Below, piece by piece: positions 18,202 through 26,597 of a stretch of DNA of 64,000 bases. The stretch is taken from contig NZ_WWCU01000012.1 in NCBI RefSeq assembly GCF_009857595.1, positions 95,115-159,114 on the forward strand, written 5' to 3'. The translations under genes and the position numbers were made by a program. This DNA is from Pseudoduganella aquatica (GTDB lineage: Bacteria; Pseudomonadota; Gammaproteobacteria; Burkholderiales; Burkholderiaceae_D). The notes below the pieces were generated by a model that ran no database searches, had not been told where the DNA came from, and worked only from the letters and a program-made list of their open reading frames with translations. The first letter of the stretch is position 1. Every line of letters starts with the position of its first letter.

Positions 18202-18612
18202 ATGGAATTCCAACGAGGCAGACTGTTTGACCACGTGCACCTGCGCGTGGCCGATGTGGACGCGAGCAAGCGTTTCTACCGGGCGGCGTTCGGCGCGCTC
18301 GGTCTGGCGGACGAAATGGTTGAAGGCGAAGGCAACTTCTATCTCGACGATTTGTATGTCGACAAGGCCGACGGTCCCGTCTCCCATGTCCACCTGGCCT
18401 TTATCGCCAAAGACCGCGAAACCGTGCAGGCCTTCCACCGGGCCGTGCTGGCCGCCGGCGGGCGCGACAACGGCCCGCCGGGCGAGCGCGACTACCATCC
18501 CGGCTACTACGCCGCCTTCGCCTTCGACCCGGATGGCAACAACATCGAAGCCGTCTTCCACGGGCCGTTCAGGCGCTCGGCCGAATCCGTGGTCTTCACG
18601 CCCACGCAATAG
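18202..18612 (+). CDS. VOC-family (glyoxalase/bleomycin resistance-like) protein
   Basis: A 136-residue vicinal-oxygen-chelate protein. It has the two beta-alpha-beta-beta-beta modules of the fold: FDHVHLRVADVDASKRFYRA near the start, HVHLAFIAKDRETVQAFHRA in the middle and GYYAAFAFDPDGNNIEAVFH at the end, with metal-ligand His and Glu positions present. The ATG is preceded by AAGGAG. Substrate unknown. Confidence 0.85.
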   Translation: MEFQRGRLFDHVHLRVADVDASKRFYRAAFGALGLADEMVEGEGNFYLDDLYVDKADGPVSHVHLAFIAKDRETVQAFHRAVLAAGGRDNGPPGERDYHPGYYAAFAFDPDGNNIEAVFHGPFRRSAESVVFTPTQ

Positions 18613-18657
18613 CGCTTACACTGGCGTATCTTCAATGTCAGCAACCGGGGAGCGCCC

Positions 18658-18897
18658 ATGAGTCCCAAACTTGGCAACGGCAAGATCTGCTACATCCTGC
18701 TGCCGGCAATCGACCCGGCCGTTTCCGCGGCCTTCTACGAGCGCGTGTTCGGCTGGGAGATACGGCGGCGCGACAACGGCGAACTCACTTTCAATGACGG
18801 CGTGGGCGAAGTGAGCGGCGCCTGGGTCACCGGACAGCCGCCCGCCGACCCGGCCGGCAACATCATGGGCTTGTACCAGGAGCCCACCCTGGCTTGA
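18658..18897 (+). pseudogene. Shortened VOC-family gene with internal in-frame deletion
   Basis: The 79-residue frame starts like a normal VOC protein (GKICYILLPAIDPAVSAAFY ... GELTFNDGVGEVSGAWVTGQPP). It then jumps straight to the usual C-terminal end DPAGNIMGLYQEPTLA. Members of this subfamily are normally about 115-125 residues, and the second module between these two points is missing. The junction sits near PPADPAG. The frame is kept, so a product could be made, but it lacks half the fold and is probably non-functional. Confidence 0.65.
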
Positions 18898-18927
18898 GGG
18901 AGCAGAAATTGACGGCGTACTTCAGGC

Positions 18928-19098
18928 TCAGCCGGGCTTAGGGGGCACAAATAACTCCACAGAGACAAAAAAGAGTTCACTCAAGCGCTGCGCCATCGCC
19001 GCATCAATAGGCAAAGAGCCAGCGATCACCGCAGCCAATGTTTCGCTCGCAGAAAGCCGGAGTTCTTCAAAGCCTATTTGTGCAGCCATTTCGTTCAT
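18928..19098 (-). CDS. Short ORF resembling the C-terminal part of an Xre/HigA-type antitoxin
   Basis: Read by hand: a 56-residue frame MNEMAAQIGFEELRLSASET... ending VELFVPPKPG. The pattern S-x-x-T-L-A-A-V-I-A-G-S-L-P-I-D-A-A-M-A-Q-R-L echoes the recognition helix and following helix of HigA-like antitoxins (usually ...ILAGKRPISADMALRLA...). The N-terminal helices are missing and no toxin gene is adjacent, so it may be a remnant. A second in-frame ATG lies three codons in. Confidence 0.35.
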   Translation of the reverse strand: MNEMAAQIGFEELRLSASETLAAVIAGSLPIDAAMAQRLSELFFVSVELFVPPKPG

Positions 19099-19277
19099 TG
19101 CTAAGCCCGTCCCCTAGACCGCCGGCTCCATTTGTCGCATTCTGCATGCGTTAGAATTTATCGAATTATAACCATAGCGGAATCAAAATATAGCAATTCC
19201 TCTCACGCCTTGATACCAACGACCTTCGTCAGCCAATCCACGCGATTCTTACTGCATGTTCAATGGACAGTAAAAAA

Positions 19278-19577
19278 TTACTTTTCCGGATTGTTCCCGC
19301 ATATCTGCTTGCAAATATTTTCGTGTTCAATTTCGAATCTATCAAGTTCGTTACTTTCCTCCTGCTCTATCTCCTTTATTTTTCCGGGATCTTTTTCCAA
19401 TCTTTTCTTACTATTGATGCTCTTCATTTTATCTTCATGACGAGAAATGGCTAAAGGAGCAGAGTCTGATGCCATGCATCGACGGGTACATTCAGCCCGC
19501 GTAGTGCTTTTCATTTGTGCTTGGGCACCATGTTGTCCTGAAATAAGTAGGAAAAGTATAAGTACTGTTTTTTTCAT
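19278..19577 (-). CDS. Small exported protein with two C-x3-C motifs
   Basis: A 99-residue ORF in AT-rich DNA. It starts with a good Sec signal peptide (MKKTVLILFLLISGQHGAQA). The mature part is charged and helical, with paired cysteines ECTRRCMAS at about residues 29-33 and ICKQICGNN near the C-terminus, separated by a Lys/Glu-rich stretch. This twin C-x3-C helical hairpin layout suggests two disulfides between helices. GAGAAACAAA precedes the ATG. No family recognised. Codon use is much more AT-rich than neighbours, consistent with acquired DNA. Confidence 0.6.
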   Translation of the reverse strand: MKKTVLILFLLISGQHGAQAQMKSTTRAECTRRCMASDSAPLAISRHEDKMKSINSKKRLEKDPGKIKEIEQEESNELDRFEIEHENICKQICGNNPEK

Positions 19578-20020
19578 TTTGTTTCTCGATTGCAGTTGAT
19601 TTATTTAAAATTTGCCAGGCGCAAAGTTCAATGTATACATCTTGCGTTAGAGCTTGTGCCGATGTAAGAATAGCCGAACTTTCCAATCATACTAATATCT
19701 CAACAAGACACAGGTAATGAGTCCTGCCACCTAGGTTTTAGTCTACACACAGCTTATGCAGTTTGACAGAGCGAAGCCCCAGCCCGCACGACCAATCAAT
19801 AAATTTCCCCCAAGAGAATTTTAGGGAATAGTATTCTTGCATAAATTGACAAAAATATTGCTTCCATTCTGAAAAAATTTTTATAATTGTAACAATGTGT
19901 GATTTTCTAATGTGCGCGATGTAGTATTGCGAGACAGAGAGGTATAAATAATCACTGAAATATAACAAGCGCACACTTAGGCGGGTGCCGTTTCGATGTA
20001 GTACGTGAGGCATTCGTGCA
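19578..20020. other. AT-rich gene-poor stretch, 443 bases
   Basis: No convincing gene. A minus-strand open frame through 19738-19990 (ending GLRSVKLHKLCVD) may be the tail of a lost gene but cannot be assigned. The segment next to 20021 contains GTGAGG, the likely ribosome site of the truncated DeoR gene. Confidence 0.4.
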
Positions 20021-20533
20021 ATGCTGACACGCCAACGCAAAGAGCTGCTGCTCAAAATCCTGCGCGAGGACGGCCAGATCGTGGCCAAAACGCTGAGTGA
20101 AAAGCTGGGCCTGTCCGAGGACACCATACGCCGCGACCTGCGCGAACTGGCCAAGGAAGGCCTGCTCGAGCGCGTGCACGGCGGCGCCCTGCCCGCCTCG
20201 CCGGCCATGGGCAACTTCGCCCAGCGCCAGCAGATTTCCGCCGACTGCAAGCCCGCCATCGGCCGCGCCGCCGCCGCCATGGTGCGGCCCGGCCAGGTGG
20301 TGTTTATCGACGGTGGCACCACGGCGGTCCAGGTGGCGCGCCACCTGCCGCACGACCTGCGCGCCGTGGTGGTAACGCACAGCCCCAGTATCGCCGTGGA
20401 GCTGGCCGAACATCCCACGGTGGAAGTGATCATGCTGGGCGGCCGCCTGTTCAAGCATTCCATCGTCGGCGTGGACGAAGCGCTGCTGGCGTCTTACCGC
20501 AACATGGGAATCGCTATCACATTAGCAACTTAA
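20021..20533 (+). pseudogene. C-terminally truncated DeoR-family regulator
   Basis: Residues 5-60 are an intact DeoR helix-turn-helix (LLLKILREDGQIVAKTLSEK, then LGLSEDTIRRDLREL), followed by the linker LLERVHGGALP and the start of the sugar-phosphate sensor domain (VRPGQVVFIDGGTTAVQVAR, then EVIMLGGRLFKHSIVGVD). Normal members have about 250-260 residues. Here the frame leaves the family after about residue 155 and stops at 170 with the unrelated ASYRNMGIAITLAT, so about 90 residues including the phospho-sugar pocket are missing. It could still bind DNA. Confidence 0.75.
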
Positions 20534-20586
20534 ATCATTAACAATGTAAAATAGGCCATTCTCCCACCATCCACATGGAGCCAGAC

Positions 20587-21402
20587 ATGAGCCACGCCGC
20601 GACCGCCTTCCGCCAACTGCACCAGGGGCCGCAGCTGCTGCGCCTGGCCAACGCCTGGGACGCGGGCAGCGCCCGACTGATCGAAAGCCTGGGCGCGTCC
20701 GCCGTGGCCACCACCAGCGCCGGCCTGGCCTGGTCGCTGGGCTATGCCGACGGGCACAATATGCCAGCTAGCGCTGCCATCGCCGCCACCCAGAACATCG
20801 TGCGCGGGCTGCGCGTGCCGCTTACCGTGGACATGGAAAACGGCTATTCGGACAACCCGGCCGCCGTCGCCGCCTACATCATGCTGCTGACGGACAGCGG
20901 CGTGGCGGGCATCAATATCGAAGACGGCGGCGATGCGCCCGACCTGCTGGCGCGCAAGGTGGAGGCCATCAAAAAAGCGGCCGTCACAGACGGCGTGGAC
21001 ATCTTCGTCAACGTGCGCACCGACGTCTACCTGCGCGGCCTGGCGCCGGAAGGCAAGCGCGTGCAGGAAGTGCTGGCGCGCGCGCAAACCTACCGTTCGG
21101 CCGGCGCGGACGGCCTGTTCGTGCCCGGCATCTGCCTGCCGGACGAGATCCGCCAGGTGGCCGCCGGCGCGGGCCTGCCGCTGAACGTGATGGACTGGCC
21201 GGGCGTGCCGGCGGCGGACGAACTGGCGGCGCTGGGCGTGCGGCGTTTCAGTGCCGGTTCCGGCATTGCGCAGGCGCTGTGGGGCGCGGCGCGCGAAATG
21301 GCGCAAAGCTTCCTCGACAGCGGCAACAGCGGCCCGCTGGCGCAGAAGGCCATGAGCTATGCAGACATCCAGAATCTGTTCCTGGGCCGGCCGACGAAGT
21401 AG
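20587..21402 (+). CDS. Isocitrate lyase/PEP mutase superfamily enzyme
   Basis: A 271-residue TIM-barrel protein of the phosphoenolpyruvate mutase/isocitrate lyase family. It has LRLANAWDAGSARLIE, the VDMENGYSDNP metal-site segment, GVAGINIEDGG and the VNVRTDVY strand. The Cys of true isocitrate lyases (KKCGH) is absent, so it is a PEP-mutase/carboxyvinyl-phosphonate-mutase-like C-C or C-P lyase of unknown substrate. The ATG at 20587 has GGAG six bases upstream; an ATG four codons earlier is less well served. It stands alone between a broken regulator and an unrelated gene. Confidence 0.85.
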   Translation: MSHAATAFRQLHQGPQLLRLANAWDAGSARLIESLGASAVATTSAGLAWSLGYADGHNMPASAAIAATQNIVRGLRVPLTVDMENGYSDNPAAVAAYIMLLTDSGVAGINIEDGGDAPDLLARKVEAIKKAAVTDGVDIFVNVRTDVYLRGLAPEGKRVQEVLARAQTYRSAGADGLFVPGICLPDEIRQVAAGAGLPLNVMDWPGVPAADELAALGVRRFSAGSGIAQALWGAAREMAQSFLDSGNSGPLAQKAMSYADIQNLFLGRPTK

Positions 21403-21489
21403 CCTAAGTGAGAGAGGAAGAACTGCCGCGTTAGCAACGCGCGCGCGTGCAGTGCTTGCTGGCAGCCAGCCGCGCTGGCACACTGGTGC

Positions 21490-22404
21490 ATGGCCAGTTC
21501 CTCCCCTCCCCGCAGACGTTTTCTCCAAGGTACGCTGAGCAGCTGCCTGCTGCCCATGCTCGCCGACGCCCATGCGGGCAAGGCGGTGCAGGTGGTGACG
21601 TATCCGCGCCACGTGGACACGGTGAACGAGCGCTACGACTACGACTGGCTGGTGCTGCGCACCGCGCTGGAAAAGTCCGCGCACGCCTTCGGGCCGTTCG
21701 AGCTGCGGCAGCTGGACGAGGCCATGTCGCCGCAGCGGGTCAAGCAGGAGCTGGCCCTGCCGCAAGGCCGCATCAATGTGCTGGCGCGCGCCTCCACGCC
21801 GGAGATGGAGCAGGACCTGCTGCCCATCCGCATCCCTATCGATAAAGGCCTGCTCGGCTTTCGCGTGTTCTTTGTGCGCGCCGCCGACCTGCCCCGTTTC
21901 GCTGCCGTGCGCAGCGTGCAGGACTTGCGCGCCCTGAACGCGGGCCTGGGCAAGGACTGGGCCGATGTATCCATCCTGCGCGCGGCCGGCATCCCGGTGG
22001 TGGAAGGCTCGTTCGAGAGCCTGATCCCCATGCTGATGGCGGGCCGCTTCGATTTCTATTCGCGCGGCGTGGACGAAGCCCCCCTGGAACTGCGCCAGTA
22101 CCAGCAGCGCTTTCCGCAACTGGCGCTGGAGCCCACGCTGATGCTGCACTATCCGCTGCCGCGCTACATCTTCCTGCGGCGCGACGCCGAAGGCGAACGG
22201 CTGGCCAGGCGCATCAAGGCCGGGCTGGAGACCATGGTGCAGGACGGCACGCTGAACGCGCTGTTCCGCCAGCACAAAGGCCCCGTGATCGAGCGCTGCA
22301 AACTGGACAAGCGCCGCCTGCTGACCATACGCAATCCCGGCATCTCGCCCACCGCCCCGCTGAACCGGCCGGAACTCTGGTACCGGCCGCTGGAGGGGAA
22401 GTAG
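21490..22404 (+). CDS. Exported solute-binding-protein-like protein
   Basis: A 304-residue protein with a PRRRFLQGTLSS leader that resembles, but does not exactly match, a twin-arginine signal. The body looks like a family-3 amino-acid-type periplasmic binding fold: two lobes, with the hinge region around GRFDFYSRGVDEAPLEL. No transporter genes adjoin it. Such orphan proteins are common in this bacterial group and may serve as ligand receptors. It ends 9 bases before the convergent S1/P1 nuclease gene. Confidence 0.65.
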   Translation: MASSSPPRRRFLQGTLSSCLLPMLADAHAGKAVQVVTYPRHVDTVNERYDYDWLVLRTALEKSAHAFGPFELRQLDEAMSPQRVKQELALPQGRINVLARASTPEMEQDLLPIRIPIDKGLLGFRVFFVRAADLPRFAAVRSVQDLRALNAGLGKDWADVSILRAAGIPVVEGSFESLIPMLMAGRFDFYSRGVDEAPLELRQYQQRFPQLALEPTLMLHYPLPRYIFLRRDAEGERLARRIKAGLETMVQDGTLNALFRQHKGPVIERCKLDKRRLLTIRNPGISPTAPLNRPELWYRPLEGK

Positions 22405-22413
22405 GCGCCAGGC

Positions 22414-23502
22414 TTATTTGGCTGCCGGCTCGGGCCAGATGGCCTGCAGCAGCGACGCCAGGTGGTAGCCGCCTTTCACCAGCTGCTCCTTGGCGATGGC
22501 CGACGACGGCACCGGGTAGTTGTCCGGCACGTTCAGCTGCCATACGGTGTAGACGGTGCCGTTGCGGCTGGTCTGCTTGCCGGCCGGGCCGACGGTCACG
22601 TCGGCGTGGGCGGCCTTGGCGACCACCAGCGCGTCGTTGGCCCACTGGTAAGGCCAGCTGGCAGGGTCGCCCGTGTTGGCCGCCACGGCGGGCTTGCCGG
22701 CGATGGCGATCTGCGCAAACTGCTCCGGCGTGCGCGCGCTCACGCGGCGCATGGCGTAGTCCACCACGGTGGTGTCCCAGTAGGAGTGGAAAGGCTTGGT
22801 CTTCGGACCGGGCTTGGCCTCGCCGGCCGGTTTCGCGGCCTCGCCTTCTTTCGGCGGCGCTGCGGGTATCAGCGCGGTGCCGCTGGCGTTGATCTTGTCG
22901 TCGTCCAGCAGCATATTGTTGCCGCCCTGCGGATTGAAGATGTTCACGCCGTCGATCTGCTCCTGCTTGAGCGGCACCACGAACACGCCTTCCTTGCTGA
23001 TGAAGGCCGAGCCCACGTGCAGCGGCTGGTGCACATCGCCCGCAAGGTGGGTCAGCAGCAGCAAGGCCTGGCGCTTGGTGAACTTGTGCGGGTTGACGGC
23101 CGCGCCGTCCTTGCCCTGCAATACCCAGATCGCCTGGCGCAGCGACTGCACGATGTCGTGTTCCTCGGTGCCCACGCCGTGGTCGTGGTACTCGTCCAGT
23201 TGGAAGGGCACGTCGGTGTAGTGGTATTCGCTGTGCTTGGGATTGGCGGCCGTGTAGTCGGTCATCTCCGTGGTTTGCGGGCCGCAGTAGGTGCCCTTCA
23301 CGCAGTCCATCCAGCTGGCGACCTTCTCCAGGCTCTCGCCCGGCAGCAGCAGCGCGCGCACCTGCTTCTCGGCGTAGCTGCCCTTGATCAGCTGGTCGGC
23401 GATGGAACCGACGATGCGGTGGCCGTCATTGCCCCAGGCCAGCGCGTTGGTCGACACAAAGGCGGCGCCCAGCGCCAGCGCGCATGCGAGCTTCTTCATC
23501 AT
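22414..23502 (-). CDS. Secreted S1/P1-type nuclease
   Basis: Zinc-dependent nuclease that degrades single-stranded RNA and DNA to 5'-nucleotides. After the signal peptide (ending NALA) the mature chain begins WGNDGHRIVGSIA, giving the N-terminal Trp and first His zinc ligands. WMDCV, HYTDVPF, THLAGDVHQPLHVG and HSYWDTTVV supply the others, so the three-zinc site is complete. The 362 residues exceed the usual length because of a Pro/Lys/Glu-rich insert at about 215-235. The gene overlaps the PLD-type gene by four bases and is the last of a three-gene leftward operon of exported hydrolases. Confidence 0.93.
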   Translation of the reverse strand: MMKKLACALALGAAFVSTNALAWGNDGHRIVGSIADQLIKGSYAEKQVRALLLPGESLEKVASWMDCVKGTYCGPQTTEMTDYTAANPKHSEYHYTDVPFQLDEYHDHGVGTEEHDIVQSLRQAIWVLQGKDGAAVNPHKFTKRQALLLLTHLAGDVHQPLHVGSAFISKEGVFVVPLKQEQIDGVNIFNPQGGNNMLLDDDKINASGTALIPAAPPKEGEAAKPAGEAKPGPKTKPFHSYWDTTVVDYAMRRVSARTPEQFAQIAIAGKPAVAANTGDPASWPYQWANDALVVAKAAHADVTVGPAGKQTSRNGTVYTVWQLNVPDNYPVPSSAIAKEQLVKGGYHLASLLQAIWPEPAAK

Positions 23503-24716
23503 TCTTCTTTTCCTTTACTTGGTTTCGGATAGTTCTTGTTCACGTCCAGCGGCGCGGCGTAAGGCGAGTCCCACAGCTGCTGGTGCAGCGCGGCGACGCG
23601 CTGCGCCATCTTCTCGCTGCGCAGCACCACTTCCAGGTTGCGCGACAGGTCGAAGTAGCCGCCCGCCCAGTTGCTGGTACCCACCCAGGCCAGCTTGCCG
23701 TCTATGCTCATGGTCTTGCTGTGGATGACGCGCGCGAAGGGAATGAAGCCGTCCGAGGCCTTGGGCAAGGTCACCACGCGGATCTCCACATTGGGCAGCA
23801 GGGCCAGGCTTTTCAGGTAGGCGATGGCGGGCGCTTCGGTGTTCCAGTTGGAGACCATCAGCTTGATCTTCACGCCGCGCTGCGCGGCCGCGCGCAGCGC
23901 GTTGTCCACCACCGGATAGTAGGGACGCGTGCCTTTCGGCCCGTAGCTGAGCGGCGCGTAGTCCAGCAGCTGCACCCGCACCTCGCTTTGCGCTTCTTCC
24001 AGCAGGGCCGGCAGGCCGCGCTCGGAATCGGCCACGCCGGGCGGGTTGTAGGCGTAGGGGCTGGCCATCAGGAAGGCGTCCGGCGCGTAGTTGGCGCTGG
24101 CCGAGGCGGTGCCGATTTCGGTGGCGCGCAGGCCGCGCGCCAGGCGCGCCTGGGCGTTCCAGTCCTGGTCGAAAATAGCCTGGATCTGCTTGACCACTTT
24201 GCCGTCGGTGATGCGCAGGCCGGTTTCGTGGATGTGGGTGAAGGAGCGCCAGTCGAAGTTCTGGCTGCCCACGTAGGCAGCGGCGTGATCCACCACCAGG
24301 TACTTGGCGTGGATGATGCCGTTGCCGGTGAGCTGGTTGAAATCGAGTATGCGCAGCTCCAGGTTGGGGATGGCTTTCAAGCGTTCGATGGTGGGCGCTT
24401 CGGACAGGCCCACGCCTTTTTTGTCGAGCAGGAAGCGGATCTTCACGCCGCGCTTGCCCGCCGCCTCCAGGCGCTCGAACACTTTCTCGAAGGCGCTGCC
24501 TTCCCGCACCACGGCATAGAACTGGCCAATGGCGATGTCGTGCCTGGCGTTGTCGAACAGCTCGCTCCACACGGCGGCGGCGTCGCGCAGGTCCGGATTG
24601 GCGAGCGCGGTTTCCACCGGCGTGGTCAGCACCAGTTCGTAGCCGGGGATGCTGAAGTCGGCGTGGGCGCTGCCGACGCCGGCCGCCAGCATTGCGGTGA
24701 GTAAGAGTTTGCGCAT
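23499..24716 (-). CDS. Exported phospholipase D-like protein with two HKD motifs
   Basis: A 405-residue PLD-superfamily protein with a signal peptide (LLLTAMLAAGVGSAHA). Both catalytic motifs are intact: HAKYLVVDHAAAYVGSQNFD in the first half and HSKTMSIDGKLAWVGTSNW in the second, so a single chain can form the complete active site. Members include phosphodiesterases acting on phospholipids and on DNA. Between a 5'-nucleotidase and an S1/P1 nuclease, an extracellular nuclease role is the most economical reading (inference). Confidence 0.88.
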   Translation of the reverse strand: MRKLLLTAMLAAGVGSAHADFSIPGYELVLTTPVETALANPDLRDAAAVWSELFDNARHDIAIGQFYAVVREGSAFEKVFERLEAAGKRGVKIRFLLDKKGVGLSEAPTIERLKAIPNLELRILDFNQLTGNGIIHAKYLVVDHAAAYVGSQNFDWRSFTHIHETGLRITDGKVVKQIQAIFDQDWNAQARLARGLRATEIGTASASANYAPDAFLMASPYAYNPPGVADSERGLPALLEEAQSEVRVQLLDYAPLSYGPKGTRPYYPVVDNALRAAAQRGVKIKLMVSNWNTEAPAIAYLKSLALLPNVEIRVVTLPKASDGFIPFARVIHSKTMSIDGKLAWVGTSNWAGGYFDLSRNLEVVLRSEKMAQRVAALHQQLWDSPYAAPLDVNKNYPKPSKGKEE

Positions 24717-24731
24717 GGTGTGGCTCCTGGT

Positions 24732-26429
24732 TTACTTGATACGCTGGATGCGGCCCGCCTGCTGCTCGGAACCGGCTGGCTTGCCGTCGCGGTCGCGCTG
24801 GGCCAGGTAGGCGGCCAGGGCGTCGATGTCGCGGATCGGTGTCGGTGCGCGGCTGGCGCCGCGCGCGAAGGTCGGGAAGTAGTCGCCGCCTTCGGCAAGG
24901 AAGTGGTTGGTCACCACGCGGTAGCTGGCGCCATCCTCGATGCGCACGCCGTGCAGCAGCACGCTGCCCGGCACCAGGCGCTGGCCTTCCGGCTGGCTGG
25001 CGTCCCACTGGTAGGTGAAGCCGTCCGACACCTGCAGCAGGCCGCGCGAGACGCTGCGCCCTTGCAGCCACTGCTCTTCCAGCAGCGCGCGGATCTGCGC
25101 GCCGGTCAGGTTCATCACGTCCAGCGTGTTACCGAAGGGCAGGACGGCGTGCAGGTGCGCCAGCGTGGCGTTGTTGCCCTGGCTGGTGAGCAGGTCCTGG
25201 CGCAAGCCGCCGCGGTTCATGAAGGCGATCTGCGCGCCGAAAGGCTTGCCGGCGGCCAGCATGGAGTCCGCCACCAGGTCGCCGATGGCCGACTCGCTGC
25301 TGTCGTCGCCGGTGGCGCGCGCCACCTTGGCCACGGCCAGGCGCGCCACCGGCTTGCCCAGCACCTCGTCGCTGCGCTGGCGCACGCTGGCCATATAGGC
25401 CGCCATGGCCGGGTCGGCCGGATACTGGTCCTGCTTCATCACCACGTTGCGGGCGCTGGTTTCCAGCACGGTGTTGCTGGCCGTGTCCACGCTCAGGCGG
25501 ATGCGCGACATCACGTGGCCCGCCGTCTCGGCCTGCGTCACCAGGCGGCCGTCCACGCGGCACAGATAGCCTTTGTGCGAGTGGCCGCTGATGACCACCT
25601 TGATGGCGGGGTCGAGGCGCTTGACCAGGTCCACGATCTCGCCCTTCAGGTTCGGGCAGTCCGGCTGGTCCAGCGCGTCGGTGGTGCGGCCGCCCTGGTG
25701 GATCAGGGCCACGAACACGTTCACGCCCTGGGCGCGCAGCTCGGGCAGCGCGCGGTTGATGGCTTGCGCCTCGTCGCCGAACTGCAGGCCGGCGATACCG
25801 GAGGCCAGCACCACCTGGGCGGTGTCCTTCAGCACGGCGCCGATAAAGCCCACCTTCACGCCGTGCGCTTCCTGCACGCTGTAGGCCGGCAGAAAGGGTT
25901 TGTTGGTGACCATGTCCACCACGTTGGCGGCCAGGTACTGGAATTTGGCGCCGGGGTAGACCGGCTCGAACTTGCAGGCCTTGTCCGGGCGCGGCGAGAC
26001 GCAGCCGCCCTTCTGCTGGCGCAGCAGCTCGGCGCGGCCGGCGTCGAATTCGTGGTTGCCCACCGAGGTCGCCTGCAGGCCCAGCAGGTTGAGCGCGCCC
26101 AGCGTGGTTTCGTCGGCCCACATCGAAGAGATGGCGGGGCTGGCGCCGATCAGGTCGCCCGCCCCCACCAGCAGCAGCTCGCGGTCTTCCGCGCGCCAGG
26201 CCTGCAGCGCGGCGGCGATGGTGTCGATGCCGCCGGCCAGCTCGCTGCGCTCGAAGCCCCAGGAATTGGTGTAGCTGAATTTGCTCGGCAGGATATTGCC
26301 GTGGAAGTCGTTCAGCGTGGCGATGTTGATGTCCACCACGGTGGCGGGACGCTGGCTGGCGCAGCCGGCCAGCAGGGCCGCCAGGGCCAGGACTAGCGCC
26401 GGGGCGGAGGATTTAAATGGATGGTTCAT
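24732..26429 (-). CDS. 5'-nucleotidase-family lipoprotein (UshA-like)
   Basis: A 565-residue bifunctional metallophosphatase. The lipobox LLAGCASQ places Cys at residue 22. The calcineurin-like domain holds TLNDFHGNILP, GAGDLIGASP, GNHEFDAGR and SGHSHKGY. The C-terminal 5_nucleotid_C domain holds SAIGDLVADSML, AFMNRGGLRQDL and NHFLAEGGDYFPTF with the substrate-stacking Phe residues. It removes phosphate from nucleotides in the periplasm or at the surface, yielding nucleosides for the importers nearby. First gene of the nucleotidase-PLD-nuclease operon. Confidence 0.92.
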   Translation of the reverse strand: MNHPFKSSAPALVLALAALLAGCASQRPATVVDINIATLNDFHGNILPSKFSYTNSWGFERSELAGGIDTIAAALQAWRAEDRELLLVGAGDLIGASPAISSMWADETTLGALNLLGLQATSVGNHEFDAGRAELLRQQKGGCVSPRPDKACKFEPVYPGAKFQYLAANVVDMVTNKPFLPAYSVQEAHGVKVGFIGAVLKDTAQVVLASGIAGLQFGDEAQAINRALPELRAQGVNVFVALIHQGGRTTDALDQPDCPNLKGEIVDLVKRLDPAIKVVISGHSHKGYLCRVDGRLVTQAETAGHVMSRIRLSVDTASNTVLETSARNVVMKQDQYPADPAMAAYMASVRQRSDEVLGKPVARLAVAKVARATGDDSSESAIGDLVADSMLAAGKPFGAQIAFMNRGGLRQDLLTSQGNNATLAHLHAVLPFGNTLDVMNLTGAQIRALLEEQWLQGRSVSRGLLQVSDGFTYQWDASQPEGQRLVPGSVLLHGVRIEDGASYRVVTNHFLAEGGDYFPTFARGASRAPTPIRDIDALAAYLAQRDRDGKPAGSEQQAGRIQRIK

Positions 26430-26528
26430 TGCAGGGACTAGGCCGGTAATCGGATATTGTACCGCCCGCAGCGGCCCGCAGGCAGGCGCAGCGGCTGGCG
26501 AAACGTTACGTTACAGAACAGAACGGAA

Positions 26529-26559
26529 TAAAAAAACGGCTGGTGTCGCCACCAGCCGT
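26529..26559 (-). terminator. Intrinsic terminator after the Oar-like receptor gene
   Basis: On the minus strand ACGGCTGGTG and CACCAGCCGT form a perfect ten-base stem with a four-base loop, followed by seven T. It lies about 40 bases after the receptor stop and separates it from the nucleotidase operon. Confidence 0.93.
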
Positions 26560-26597
26560 TCTTGTTCAGACTACTTCAGACTAAGTCAGCAGCGAGA

